Assembly (NCBI GenBank): GCA_024697785.1
Contig: JAILEU010000130.1
Coordinates: forward strand, 1 to 47,474
DNA length: 47,474 nucleotides
DNA from: Bacteroidaceae bacterium
GTDB taxonomy: Bacteria; Bacteroidota; Bacteroidia; Bacteroidales; Bacteroidaceae
Reading direction: 5' to 3'
The notes under the pieces are model-generated. The model had not been told where the DNA came from and did not search any database. It saw only the letters and a program-made list of their open reading frames with translations. Shown piece after piece: positions 8,675-16,857 of this stretch (within the stretch, counting starts at the first letter, position 1; every line of letters begins with the position of its first letter). Position numbers and translations under genes: made by a program.

Positions 8675-8765
8675 AAAATGAAAAATAAAATGTTCTGCAT
8701 ACGGGGTGTCGCTTGCAAGACCATTTATTCTTCATTTTTCATTTTTCATTCTTCATTTTTAAGAG
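8665..8765. repeat. Dispersed AT-rich repeat, copy C, overlapping a start codon
   Basis: GAATGAAAAATG arms, a diverged core (CTGCATACGGGG, CTTGCAAGACC) and ATTTATTCTTCATTTTTCATT form a copy in the opposite orientation to 1025-1120. It runs across the end of ispF and the start of the next gene, and its right arm is translated as YSSFFIFHSSFL. Confidence 0.7.
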
Positions 8766-9559
8766 TTTCTTTCTTCCTTATTCCTCTGTCATTATTCCTT
8801 TCCTGCACCTCGCTTCGCTATGCGGGGGTGGACAGGATCGCGCGGTACGACATGAAGTCGGCCGATGTGCCGCAGGCGCTGGACGGCTACCGCATCGCCT
8901 TCGCTACCGACTTCCATCTGGCTTCGAAGTTCAAGGAACGCCAGCTGCATGGCACGGTAAAGGCTCTTGCCGCGCTTAAGCCTGACGTCATCCTGCTTGG
9001 CGGCGACTATCAGGAGGGCTGCGAATATGTCGAGCCGCTCTTCTCGGCCCTCGGCACGCTCTCGCCACCCGACGGCATCTATGCCGTGATGGGCAACAAC
9101 GACTTCGAGCGTTGCACCGACGAAATCGCCCTCTCCATGCGCCGTCACGGCATCCGTCTGCTCGACTATGCCTCCGACACCCTCCATGCGGGGCTTGTCG
9201 TTGTGGGCGTGCCTTATTGCACCCATCCGCCGCTGGTGCAGCCGCTGGTAGCGGAACAGCATCCTGACGACTACGTCATCTTCCTCACCCACAGTCCGGA
9301 CATCGTAGAGTCGGCCGGCATGAGCCCTGAACGTGTTGACCTGGCGCTGGCCGGCCACACCCACGGCGGGCAGGTGACCTTCTTCTACGTCATCGCCCCC
9401 GAGACCGGCAGCCGCTACGGCCGACGGTTCCTCTACGGCCGTCGGCGCACGTCGCGCGGCGTGCCCGTCATCATCTCGCGCGGCCTCGGCACCTCGCGAA
9501 TCCCCATCCGTTTCTGCGCCCCCACGGACATCACCGTGGTGACGCTACGGGCGCAGTAA
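8678..9559 (+). CDS. Lipoprotein metallophosphoesterase (YkuE/LpxG-like)
   Basis: The 293-aa product is a calcineurin-like phosphoesterase. Its metal motifs occur in order: ATDFHL (D and H), LGGDYQEG, MGNNDFE, LTHSPD and LAGHTHGGQV. Relatives include membrane-linked YkuE and UDP-2,3-diacylglucosamine hydrolases; the substrate here cannot be fixed. The N-terminus ends in the lipobox LFLSC (Cys43), so it should be an SPII lipoprotein or be anchored at the periplasmic side. All possible ATG starts (8678, 8690) and much of the hydrophobic segment lie inside a dispersed repeat, so the signal peptide appears to be partly made from repeat DNA. The next in-frame Met lies beyond the lipobox. It is the last gene of the porU-porV-ispF run and converges on the lipoprotein at 9586. 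Confidence 0.85.
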   Translation: MKNKMFCIRGVACKTIYSSFFIFHSSFLRVSFFLIPLSLFLSCTSLRYAGVDRIARYDMKSADVPQALDGYRIAFATDFHLASKFKERQLHGTVKALAALKPDVILLGGDYQEGCEYVEPLFSALGTLSPPDGIYAVMGNNDFERCTDEIALSMRRHGIRLLDYASDTLHAGLVVVGVPYCTHPPLVQPLVAEQHPDDYVIFLTHSPDIVESAGMSPERVDLALAGHTHGGQVTFFYVIAPETGSRYGRRFLYGRRRTSRGVPVIISRGLGTSRIPIRFCAPTDITVVTLRAQ

Positions 9560-9585
9560 CGGAAGCACCTACGGACGGCACACCC

Positions 9586-10224
9586 TTAGGCAGGGCCATT
9601 GAAGGTGGCAAAACCCACAACGTCGCGGCGCACAATCTTCTCCTCGGGAACAACGATTTTCAGCGAGAACGCCTTTCCGTCAACGAATACGCCTGACAAG
9701 GATATCTGGAACCCTTTTTCCCCATAGGACGACTTGAACGTTCCTGACGTAAAGCACGTTGTATCATCCAGAGACTCGTCTTCAAACCAGCTATCACCAG
9801 AACCGTAGAGGCTGAACTTCCACAACCTGGCCCGCTCGCCTTTGCCTATGTAATAGAGTTTTATTAAATAAGCAGAGAAATAGTTCTTATCCATGTCCTC
9901 TATGTCCGGCTTCGGGTCAGCAAGGTTGATAGACTTACCTACGAGGCCTTCGTTCAAGACGAAGTTTCCATGCCATTCATAAAGACTGTCATGGGCTGTG
10001 ACGTTTACACTGTATTGGTCAGGAATATTCTCCCATGGCCCGACATAATGATGGATTACCAAGTCGCATGTAGCATCCAAGGTTGTTCCCTCTATGAACA
10101 TTTGGTTGACGCCGATTTTGTCTGCTTTTCTGTTGACGTCGAGTTCGTCGTCGCCCGCGCATGAACTGAAGGCAAAGGCGGCGGTCAGGCACATTGTGGC
10201 CATGAGAATCTTTTTGTACATCAT
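9586..10224 (-). CDS. Lipoprotein of unknown function (paralog of 10975-11553)
   Basis: The 212-aa product starts with an SPII signal (YKKILMATMCLTAAFAFSSC, with D after the Cys, typical of Bacteroidota lipoproteins). The rest is a beta-rich domain I do not recognise. It aligns with the product of 10975-11553 through the signal, an 'IDVN/LDVN' segment, WHG, GK(S/T)INLADP, and F-SGTFK-S near the end, so the two arose by duplication. Both have a FxxSGVxVxxK motif near the C-terminus. No TAnnTTTG promoter is visible in its 72-bp upstream spacer, so it may be read from the gene upstream. Confidence 0.7.
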   Translation of the reverse strand: MMYKKILMATMCLTAAFAFSSCAGDDELDVNRKADKIGVNQMFIEGTTLDATCDLVIHHYVGPWENIPDQYSVNVTAHDSLYEWHGNFVLNEGLVGKSINLADPKPDIEDMDKNYFSAYLIKLYYIGKGERARLWKFSLYGSGDSWFEDESLDDTTCFTSGTFKSSYGEKGFQISLSGVFVDGKAFSLKIVVPEEKIVRRDVVGFATFNGPA

Positions 10225-10296
10225 AAATCTGTGTGGTTTTTGAAGTGAAACTTATGTTACTCTTGAATCAGCTTATATCATTTGTGTATAGGTTGG

Positions 10297-10764
10297 CTAT
10301 TTACCCTGTTTGATGGGGACCTTCCGGCTTCGCAGCTCTTCAATAAAACGGTCGAATTCGGCTTCGTCGGCGTCAGTTCCATGAGACCAAATCCAACATT
10401 TCAAAGGATCTTCCGAGAAACCAGGGTCTTGAAAAGAGATAGCCATCCCACCTGGAAACGAATCGGATAATACCCACTGTATCTCCACTCTCATCACGGA
10501 TTCACCCAGATAGGTTATCGTCAGAAAATTGTTTTTTCCTACCCACGAATAGGATTGTACACGTTCACGGATGTTGGATTTGAGTTCAATAACAGCCCGC
10601 TGTCCATAATACCAATCGGGCGTCAGGTCATAAACGGTGACTTTCGTCATTTCCGTGATGTCCAGATAGGCTCCTTCGGGAGTGCTTTTCCATTCCTCGT
10701 TTTTGCTGCACGATAGGGAAAGGAGCGGGATGAGCAGAAACCATAACAGATGAGATTTTTTCAT
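10297..10764 (-). CDS. Small lipoprotein of unknown function
   Basis: The 155-aa product starts at the ATG ending at 10764, because an SPII signal follows (MKKSHLLWFLLIPLLSLSC). A longer open frame upstream would put 40 residues before this signal and overlap the promoter. The mature part contains YLDITEMTKVTVYD and WSHGTDADEAEFDRFIEEL; I do not recognise a family. A TATTTTTG box at 10827-10834 (reverse strand) fits as its -7 element. It sits between two paralogous lipoprotein genes in the same orientation. Confidence 0.65.
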   Translation of the reverse strand: MKKSHLLWFLLIPLLSLSCSKNEEWKSTPEGAYLDITEMTKVTVYDLTPDWYYGQRAVIELKSNIRERVQSYSWVGKNNFLTITYLGESVMRVEIQWVLSDSFPGGMAISFQDPGFSEDPLKCWIWSHGTDADEAEFDRFIEELRSRKVPIKQGK

Positions 10765-10826
10765 TGTTGTTTCACTTTTATGGGTTAATACTAAAAAACG
10801 TTTCTGTTTCCTAAACGTAGCGTTAA

Positions 10827-10834
10827 CAAAAATA
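10827..10834 (-). promoter_or_regulatory. Putative -7 box of the 10297-10764 lipoprotein
   Basis: Reverse-strand TATTTTTG fits TAnnTTTG and lies 62 nt before the start codon. The -33 element is not convincing. Confidence 0.45.
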
Positions 10835-10879
10835 CTGCATGGGAAAAGCAACTTTTTTTCCTGAAATGCCAAAAATGAC

Positions 10880-10936
10880 TCCAAAAAAGACGATAGCGTC
10901 TTCCTTTCAGCCAGCCGCGGCTGAAAGGAAGACGCT
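10880..10936 (-). terminator. Strong intrinsic terminator after lipoprotein 10975-11553
   Basis: There is a perfect 18-bp stem (10895-10912 with 10919-10936) and a 6-nt loop. On the minus strand it is followed by ATCGTCTTTTTTGG. It separates the two lipoprotein transcripts. Confidence 0.85.
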
Positions 10937-10974
10937 TCGTCGCGGAGTAGCGAGCGAATGGGGGCGCTACGGAT

Positions 10975-11553
10975 TTACCAATACTGGACGTCCGCTTCGG
11001 GAAGGTAAGCCTTCAGGGCAATCGGCTTTTCGTTAACCAGCACGCCCGAGAACGTGAGGTGGAAGCCATCCTTCTTGTCATGAGAGGTCTTGAACGTGCC
11101 CGACTTAAAGCACGAGCCGCTCAGCTCTTTGTCTTCCAGGATGCCTCGACCACCTTCGAGACCAAACATATTGTTCATGTTCAAGTAGTCATCGCCTTGT
11201 TCAAAGTACATGGAGAACTGGTATCCGTCGAGAGCCTTTTCGGGGTCAGCGAGGTTGATGGTCTTGCCGATCAGCGGCAGGCCGAGGTCGTAACGTCCGT
11301 GCCATGTGAGCGACTGGTCGACGGGCATGACGTCCACATAATAGGCTCCCGGGTCGCCCTCCCAGCCTTTTCCAGCAGGGCGGATGCCCAGTGCGCAGGT
11401 CACATCCTGGATTTTTCCATCCAGCAGAATCTGGTTTTCCTTCAACTTGGCAGCTTCCTTGTTGACGTCAATCTCATCGTCTTGTTTGCATGAGCTGAAT
11501 GCAAAGACGGCGGTCAGGCACATGATGGCCATGAGAATCTTTTTGTAAGTCAT
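10975..11553 (-). CDS. Lipoprotein of unknown function (paralog of 9586-10224)
   Basis: The 192-aa product starts at the ATG ending at 11553, giving MTYKKILMAIMCLTAVFAFSSC, an SPII signal nearly identical to that of the neighbour at 9586-10224. The frame continues nine codons upstream, but the copy alignment supports this start. The mature domain shares WHG, IGKTINLADP, SGTFKTS and a terminal FSGVLVNEK-type strand with its paralog, so these are duplicated surface or periplasmic lipoproteins of unknown role. A well-formed promoter (TTTG-N20-TAACTTTG, 11685-11716) lies about 130 bp upstream, and a strong terminator follows. Confidence 0.72.
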   Translation of the reverse strand: MTYKKILMAIMCLTAVFAFSSCKQDDEIDVNKEAAKLKENQILLDGKIQDVTCALGIRPAGKGWEGDPGAYYVDVMPVDQSLTWHGRYDLGLPLIGKTINLADPEKALDGYQFSMYFEQGDDYLNMNNMFGLEGGRGILEDKELSGSCFKSGTFKTSHDKKDGFHLTFSGVLVNEKPIALKAYLPEADVQYW

Positions 11554-11684
11554 AATGGTTTTGTTTTTATGGTTTAACAATGCACATTTTTCCGTTCAGG
11601 CGGACTGGCAATCCAGCCGCATCGACGCGCGATGTCTGGTTGCCACAGTTGCCGCATGGTAGATTGCCCGTTCAATTGCGTCTG

Positions 11685-11716
11685 CAAAGTTACGAAAAAG
11701 ATTTTTGTCCTGCAAA
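11685..11716 (-). promoter_or_regulatory. Bacteroidetes promoter of lipoprotein 10975-11553
   Basis: On the reverse strand a TTTG (-33, from 11713-11716), a 20-nt spacer and TAACTTTG (-7, from 11685-11692) match the consensus. The predicted leader is about 125 nt. Confidence 0.75.
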
Positions 11717-11758
11717 TTTTTAGGCCAGTCTTTTTTAGGCTTTTTTGTGGGCCATAAC

Positions 11759-11880
11759 GTTTAACGCTGCGGCGACAGAGTTTAACGCTGTGGCGACAGA
11801 GTTTAACGTTACGGTGATAGAGTTTAACGCTACGGTGATAGAGTTTAACGCTACGGCGACGACGTTTAACGCTACGGCCT
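11759..11880. repeat. 21-bp tandem repeat array (GTTTAACGCTACGG units)
   Basis: Five complete 21-bp units and one partial unit all begin GTTTAACG. They vary as CTGCGGCGACAGA, CTGTGGCGACAGA, TTACGGTGATAGA and so on. The 21-bp period keeps both strands open in one frame (EFNATVI plus; ALNSITV minus). The GTTTAACG seed is the same as in several intergenic repeats of this window. Confidence 0.85.
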
Positions 11881-11904
11881 TCACGCGCGCGCCATACGCA
11901 TTTT

Positions 11905-11949
11905 CGCCTGAAATCGCCTGCGCCTGCGTTTCCCCTGCGCCTGCGTTGG
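11905..11949. repeat. Left arm of a 0.5-kb inverted repeat pair
   Basis: The reverse complement of this arm matches 12388 onward, with one mismatch over the first 32 nt. The units are GCCTGCG and TTTCCCCTGCG. Confidence 0.8.
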
Positions 11950-12387
11950 AGAACAAAGAAAAATCGTATAACACTGTGTTTGAGTACTATAACTTGTTTT
12001 CATTTTTCACCCCGTTTTCTTTTTTGGGCGAAGGAGAAACGGAGTGCGCCGAGAAGCCATTCTGAATAGGGTTCACGCTTTGGAAAGGAGAGGAAAAGGA
12101 AATAAGAAAAAAGAGAGATTAAAGAGAGAAAAAAGAAGCTCCATCAAAAGCATTACAGGTGGTTCAAAGAATGGGTTCTTTTTCCTGGACGATCACCTCT
12201 TTGCTTCGTCGCTATATGTGGTACCCTGACATCGTCTTCGTCCGGGAGGAAGACAACACGTCAAATCCTCTCTTAAAACACAAAAAACGGTGGCATTTTT
12301 CAGCCCCTCCCCTGAAAAAAAAGCCAATCACTTTTTACAAAACCACAAATGTCTGTATCTTAATCTCCTACAAACTCCAAGTGTGTC

Positions 12388-12449
12388 CCAACGCAGGCTC
12401 AGGGGAAACGCAGGCGCAGGGGAAACGCAGGCGCAGACGATATCAGGCG
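12388..12449. repeat. Right arm of the inverted repeat pair, with internal duplication
   Basis: This arm holds an extra copy of a 17-bp unit (GGGAAACGCAGGCGCAG) compared with the left arm. It then continues into related GGCGCAGGCGATATC units to about 12470. Confidence 0.8.
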
Positions 12450-12572
12450 CAGGCGATATCCGGCGCAGGTGCAAGTAGGCACATGCGATTCCCGCACTTA
12501 TACGTCTCGAGGGCACTCTCTTATAAAGCACGAAGTTTTTTTTGTATTTGCGTGTATTTTTTTCACGATAAA

Positions 12573-12604
12573 TTTTTTTCTCTCCAAAAAAAGTGCTATC
12601 TTTG
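12573..12604 (+). promoter_or_regulatory. Promoter of the tricorn-like protease
   Basis: TATCTTTG at 12597-12604 is the -7 box, with a T-rich -33 region at 12573. The start codon is 36 nt after the box. Confidence 0.7.
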
Positions 12605-12640
12605 AACCCTAAAACGTATCAAACGAACAACCAAAAGAAA

Positions 12641-15600
12641 ATGAAACGTTCTTCCATCCTCATTCTGACGGCATTGGCTCTCATTGCCAGCACTTCTACA
12701 CCGCTGCGTGCAGCCGACGAAGCCCGTCTGTTACGCTTCCCCACCGTGGGCGGTGGACGAATTGTGTTCTCATACGCCGGCAACCTCTACAGCGTGGCCG
12801 AGACAGGTGGCACAGCCGTGAAGCTCACCAGCCACGTGGGCTACGAGTGCTTCCCCAAGATATCACCCGACGGACAGACCGTGGCCTTCACCGGCCAGTA
12901 CGACGGCAACACCGAGGTCTACACCATCCCTGTGACCGGCGGCGAGCCACGACGCGTCACCTATACCGCCCTGGTGGAGCGCGACAACGTGGGCGAGCGC
13001 ATGGGTCCCAACAACATCGTCATGGGCTGGACACCCGACGGCAAGAGCATCATCTTCCGCAACAAGCAATGGTGCTTCAGCGGCCTGCGCGCCCAACTCA
13101 GCCTCGTCCCCGCCGAGGGTGGCCTGCCGGAGGAGATTCCGACCACGGAAGGCGGCTTCTGCTCCTTCTCGCCTGACGGCAAGCAGCTGGCCATGAACCG
13201 CATGTTCCGCGAATTCCGCACATGGAAATACTATCGTGGCGGACAGGCCGACGACATCTGGATTCACACCGTGGGCACCACGAAGGTGGAGCGCATCGCA
13301 GGATGCGACGACGTGGCGCAGGATATCTTCCCCATGTGGGTGGGCTCGGAAATCTACTACCTCTCCGACCGCGACCGCACCATGAACCTCTTCGCCTACG
13401 ACACGAAGACGCGCCAGACGCGTAAGGTGACCGACTTCACCGAATACGACTGCAAATTCCCTGCGGCATCGGGGCAGAGCATCGTCTTCGAGAACGGCGG
13501 CTATATCTGGAAGTACGACGTGGCGACGAAAGCCCTCGCCAAGGTGACCATCACCCTCGCCGACGACGACCTCTACAGCCGCACGGAGCTGAACCGCTCT
13601 GTACGCGTCAGCGAGGCTACGCTGTCGCCCGACGGCAAGCGCATCGTGGCCATCGGACGTGGCGACCTCTTCCTGCTGCCCGCCACGCAGGGCCCCGTGT
13701 TCCACTTAGCAGCCACGCCTGAGTCGCACGAGCGCGGCGTCACCTGGAGCCCCGACGGCAAGAACGTGGCCTGGCTCTCCGATGCCTCTGGCGAATACCA
13801 GGTGTGGATGGCTCCGGCCGACGACCTGACGAATGCCCGCCAGCTGACCAATTTCACCAACGGCTATCCCGACCGCCTGCAATGGAGCCACGACAGCAAG
13901 AAGCTCTACTTCAACACCGAAAAGCGTGACGTCTATGAGCTCTCCATCAGCGGTGGCACGCCCGAGCGCATCCTGGTGAGCGAAACAAGCGGCATCCGCT
14001 CGTTCACCCTCTCGCCCGACGGCACGTGGGCAGCCTATACCTCGACGCCAGTCAGCCGCAGCACCGACGCCCTCTACCTCTTCGATGTGGCCAAGCGCAA
14101 ATCCTATCAGGTGACCGACCGTTGGTATCCCGCTTCGCAACCCCTCTTCTCGCAGGACGGCAAGTACCTCTTCTTCACCTCTTCGCGCGACTTCCATGCC
14201 CAGTATTCCAGCGTGGAATGGAATACCTCCTACAACGTGCAGGACTACCTGTTCATCCTGCCTCTTGCGGCCGACACCGAGAACCCCACCGCCCTGCACA
14301 CGGACTATGACAAAGCCCCGGCTCCCGATGCTGCCAAGCCAGAAGAGGCGGGCAAGCCCGGAGATTCCGGAAAATCCGGAAAACCCGGAAAATCCGGAAA
14401 GTCCGGAGAATCCGCCAAGCCCGCGCCCATGAAGGTTGACCTCGACGGCATTGGCCAGCGCGTCACCTCGCTGCCCGTGGATCCGGGCCGCTTCCGCCTC
14501 ATCGCTGCCGTAAACGGCAAGCTCTACTTCACCTCCGGGAACGGCGTGAAGGAACTCGACCTGAAGACGATGAAGGCCTCCGACTCGCCCATGAAGATGC
14601 CGATGGGCATCACGGCCGACTATAAGAAAGCCCTTGTCCGCAGCGATGGCGGCAAGCTCGTCGTCTGCAACTTCGGCGGTCCTGCGGGCGGCGCAGCCGT
14701 GCCCACCGACGACATGGAAATGGACATCAACCACGAAGCCGAGTGGCAGCAGATCTTCGACGAGAGCTGGCGCATCACCCGCGACGGATTCTACGTGGAG
14801 AACATGCACGGCGTTGACTGGAACCACATCCGCGAGAAATATGGCCAGATGGTGCCTTACGCAAAGCATCGTGACGACCTCACCTACCTCATCGGTGAGA
14901 TGATTGGTGAGCTCAACATCGGCCACGCCTATATCACCAGCGGCGAGAAGCCCGCCATCCCCCGCGTTGCCACCGGCCTGCTGGGTGCCAAATTCAGCAA
15001 GGACAAGAAGACGGGCGCCTTCCGCATCGAGAAGATTTTCCAGGGCGCCAACTGGGACAAGAAGCTCCGCTCGCCCCTCACCGAGCCGGGCGTCGATGTC
15101 AAGGTGGGCGACTACATCGTGAAGGTCAACGGCATGCCAGCCGAAAAGCTCACGTCGCCGCTTCAGGCGCTCGTCGGCAAGGTGGGCAAGACGGTGGCTC
15201 TTGAAGTGGCATCCAGTGCCTCCGGCAAGTCTCACACGGTCTATGTGAAGCCCATCGCCAGCGAGGCCGACCTCGCCTACTACGAATGGGTGCAGCGCAA
15301 CATCGCCATCGTCGATAAACTCTCCGGCGGTGAAATCGGCTACATCCACATCCCCGACATGGGTCTGGAGGGACTCGACATGTTCACCAAGATGTTCTAC
15401 ACGCAGCTCGACAAAAAAGCCCTCATCATCGACGACCGCATGAACGGCGGCGGCAACGTGTCGCCCATCATCCTCGAGCGTCTGCAGCGCGAGGTCTATC
15501 GCATCAGCATGTACCGCAACGGCGACATCGAGCCTGTGCCCAACCAGGCCTTCTACGGCCCGAAGGTATGCCTCATCGACAAGTACTCCTCGTCCGACGG

Positions 15601-15931
15601 CGACCTCTTCCCCTACAGCTTCCGTAAGCTCGGTCAGGGCAAGCTTATCGGCAAGCGCTCGTGGGGCGGCATCGTCGGCATCAGCGGCTCGAAGCCCTTC
15701 GTTGACGGGCAGGATATGCGTACCCCCTTCTTCACCTCCTATAGCACCGAAGGCGAATGGATTGTAGAAGGCCACGGCGTAGATCCCGACATCGACATCG
15801 ACATCAACCCCTTCGAGGACTATAAGGGCAAGGACGCCCAGCTGGAGAAGGCCGTCTCAGTCCTTCAGGACGAGCTGAAGAGTTGGAAACCCCTCCCCGA
15901 CACCCCCGCCGCCCCCGACAAAAGCAAATAA
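12641..15931 (+). CDS. Tricorn-like S41 protease with beta-propeller
   Basis: The 1096-aa product has a signal peptide (residues 1-25, ending LRAAD). Next comes a long WD40/TolB-like propeller region to about residue 560 (SPDGKQLA, LSPDGKRI, WSPDGKNVAW, LSPDGTWAAYT). A Gly/Ser/Lys linker at residues 574-591 is encoded by six 9-bp repeats. The C-terminal half holds a tricorn C1-like segment (EWQQIFDESWRITRDGFY), a PDZ-type domain (GVDVKVGDYIVKVNG), and an S41 core with IDDRMNGGGNV and the nucleophile region KYSSSDGDLFPY. Bacteroidota homologs are periplasmic peptidases thought to trim peptides into small fragments. The ATG at 12641 is chosen over an upstream in-frame start because the signal peptide and promoter fit. 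The gene appears monocistronic. Confidence 0.9.
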   Translation: MKRSSILILTALALIASTSTPLRAADEARLLRFPTVGGGRIVFSYAGNLYSVAETGGTAVKLTSHVGYECFPKISPDGQTVAFTGQYDGNTEVYTIPVTGGEPRRVTYTALVERDNVGERMGPNNIVMGWTPDGKSIIFRNKQWCFSGLRAQLSLVPAEGGLPEEIPTTEGGFCSFSPDGKQLAMNRMFREFRTWKYYRGGQADDIWIHTVGTTKVERIAGCDDVAQDIFPMWVGSEIYYLSDRDRTMNLFAYDTKTRQTRKVTDFTEYDCKFPAASGQSIVFENGGYIWKYDVATKALAKVTITLADDDLYSRTELNRSVRVSEATLSPDGKRIVAIGRGDLFLLPATQGPVFHLAATPESHERGVTWSPDGKNVAWLSDASGEYQVWMAPADDLTNARQLTNFTNGYPDRLQWSHDSKKLYFNTEKRDVYELSISGGTPERILVSETSGIRSFTLSPDGTWAAYTSTPVSRSTDALYLFDVAKRKSYQVTDRWYPASQPLFSQDGKYLFFTSSRDFHAQYSSVEWNTSYNVQDYLFILPLAADTENPTALHTDYDKAPAPDAAKPEEAGKPGDSGKSGKPGKSGKSGESAKPAPMKVDLDGIGQRVTSLPVDPGRFRLIAAVNGKLYFTSGNGVKELDLKTMKASDSPMKMPMGITADYKKALVRSDGGKLVVCNFGGPAGGAAVPTDDMEMDINHEAEWQQIFDESWRITRDGFYVENMHGVDWNHIREKYGQMVPYAKHRDDLTYLIGEMIGELNIGHAYITSGEKPAIPRVATGLLGAKFSKDKKTGAFRIEKIFQGANWDKKLRSPLTEPGVDVKVGDYIVKVNGMPAEKLTSPLQALVGKVGKTVALEVASSASGKSHTVYVKPIASEADLAYYEWVQRNIAIVDKLSGGEIGYIHIPDMGLEGLDMFTKMFYTQLDKKALIIDDRMNGGGNVSPIILERLQREVYRISMYRNGDIEPVPNQAFYGPKVCLIDKYSSSDGDLFPYSFRKLGQGKLIGKRSWGGIVGISGSKPFVDGQDMRTPFFTSYSTEGEWIVEGHGVDPDIDIDINPFEDYKGKDAQLEKAVSVLQDELKSWKPLPDTPAAPDKSK
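14360..14413 (+). repeat. 9-bp repeat array in the tricorn-like gene
   Basis: Six units of type GGAAAATCC encode SGK or PGK triplets. The unit belongs to the same family as 16021-16128, 32628-32690 and 43291-43353. Confidence 0.85.
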
Positions 15932-15939
15932 CATTATTT

Positions 15940-16020
15940 GGTTTAACGTTAATGTTTAACGAACACGTCCTCTGACCTCTGACCATTCACTTCTTACCTC
16001 ATTTTTTCCCAAGCCCCAGC
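15940..16020. repeat. Intergenic GTTTAAC-type repeat
   Basis: It includes GTTTAACGAACACGTCCTC at 15954-15972, identical to 2647-2665 and 40536-40554, followed by CTCTGACC and TTCTTACC motifs. Confidence 0.7.
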
Positions 16021-16128
16021 CAATCCAGTCAATCCAGTCAATCCAGCCAATCCAGTCAATCCAGTCAATCCAGTCATTCCAGTCAATCCAGCCAATCCAG
16101 CCAATCCAGCCAATCCAGCCAATCCAGT
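16021..16128. repeat. Twelve 9-bp CAATCCAGY repeats upstream of a lipoprotein gene
   Basis: There are twelve exact-length units with one internal mismatch (CATTCCAGT). The last unit ends 14 bp before the ATG at 16143, so the array occupies the expected leader and translation start region. Confidence 0.9.
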
Positions 16129-16142
16129 TCCCACTCCCTCCA

Positions 16143-16820
16143 ATGAAACCCCGCATCCCCATCGCCCTTCTTCTGCTTCCCGTCCTCCTGTGGCTGGCGA
16201 GCTGCACGTCTACGCGCTGGGTGAACACAGGCGGCTATTGGCTGGAGAGCGTCAACACCCCCGACCATATTGCCAACCCCTTCCTCACCGAAAAGGGCGT
16301 CTATGTCGATGACAGCATGACCGTCAAACTGGAGATGTGGGACGACGGCTTCGACCTCAACATCAAAAACCTAGGTAAGGAGAGCCTCCGCATCCGCTGG
16401 GACCAGTGCAGCTTCACCGACGAGAAGGGCACGACGCACAAGGTGATGCACATGAAGAACCGCAACCTGCTGACAGGTGCGATCGTTAAGGGTGAGGCCA
16501 CCTGCAACGACTTCATCGCCCCTGCCGACCAGCCGGAGCACAGCGAATATGAAGGCGAGCTACTCCCCCTCTGGCGCATCAACTCCTATAAGAGCAAGGC
16601 AGAGGCGGAGGCCGCACGTCCCGACAGCTCATCGGTCAGCGTCACCCTGGCCCTCCAGAAGGGAGACCGCATTGACGACTACATCTTCACCTTCGCAGGC
16701 GACGACTACCAGACAGAAAAAGTGGACGTCCCAAACGTAAAAAACATGTTCCTTGCCTGGGATGCCACCCTCTTATCGATGACCATCCTCTATTGTCTCA
16801 CCTTTGCCTTTTTGCAATAG
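16143..16820 (+). CDS. Lipoprotein of unknown function with a C-terminal hydrophobic segment
   Basis: The 225-aa product starts with an SPII signal (IALLLLPVLLWLASC, Cys20). The mature part contains WLESVNTPDHIANPF, a strand-rich stretch (DGFDLNIKNLGKESLRIRWDQCSF) that looks like an immunoglobulin-like or DUF4352-like fold, and a hydrophobic end (LLSMTILYCLTFAFL) that could be a membrane anchor. I do not recognise a named family. It is preceded directly by a 12-unit 9-bp repeat and followed 37 bp later by a DUF805 gene in the same direction. Confidence 0.6.
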   Translation: MKPRIPIALLLLPVLLWLASCTSTRWVNTGGYWLESVNTPDHIANPFLTEKGVYVDDSMTVKLEMWDDGFDLNIKNLGKESLRIRWDQCSFTDEKGTTHKVMHMKNRNLLTGAIVKGEATCNDFIAPADQPEHSEYEGELLPLWRINSYKSKAEAEAARPDSSSVSVTLALQKGDRIDDYIFTFAGDDYQTEKVDVPNVKNMFLAWDATLLSMTILYCLTFAFLQ

Positions 16821-16857
16821 CCCCATCTGAATTTTAACTCGTAATTCATTTTTTCCC

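Larger units (their letters stand above)
11554..12640. other. Repeat-rich region of about 1.1 kb without a recognisable gene
   Basis: It contains the promoter of the leftward lipoprotein, a 21-bp tandem array (11759-11880), an inverted repeat pair (11905-11949 and 12388-12449) around about 440 bp of mostly A-rich DNA, and the promoter of the tricorn-like gene. Short open frames here encode only repeat-derived or low-complexity peptides and resemble no family I know. Confidence 0.7.

Noticed and set aside
11745-12065. 106-codon frame containing the 21-bp repeats
   Set aside because: The opposite strand is equally open because of the repeat period, and there is no start signal or family match.
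13706-15775. 689-codon open frame on the minus strand
   Set aside because: It is antisense to the tricorn-like protease, whose GC-rich third positions keep the opposite strand open. It shows no domain or signal.
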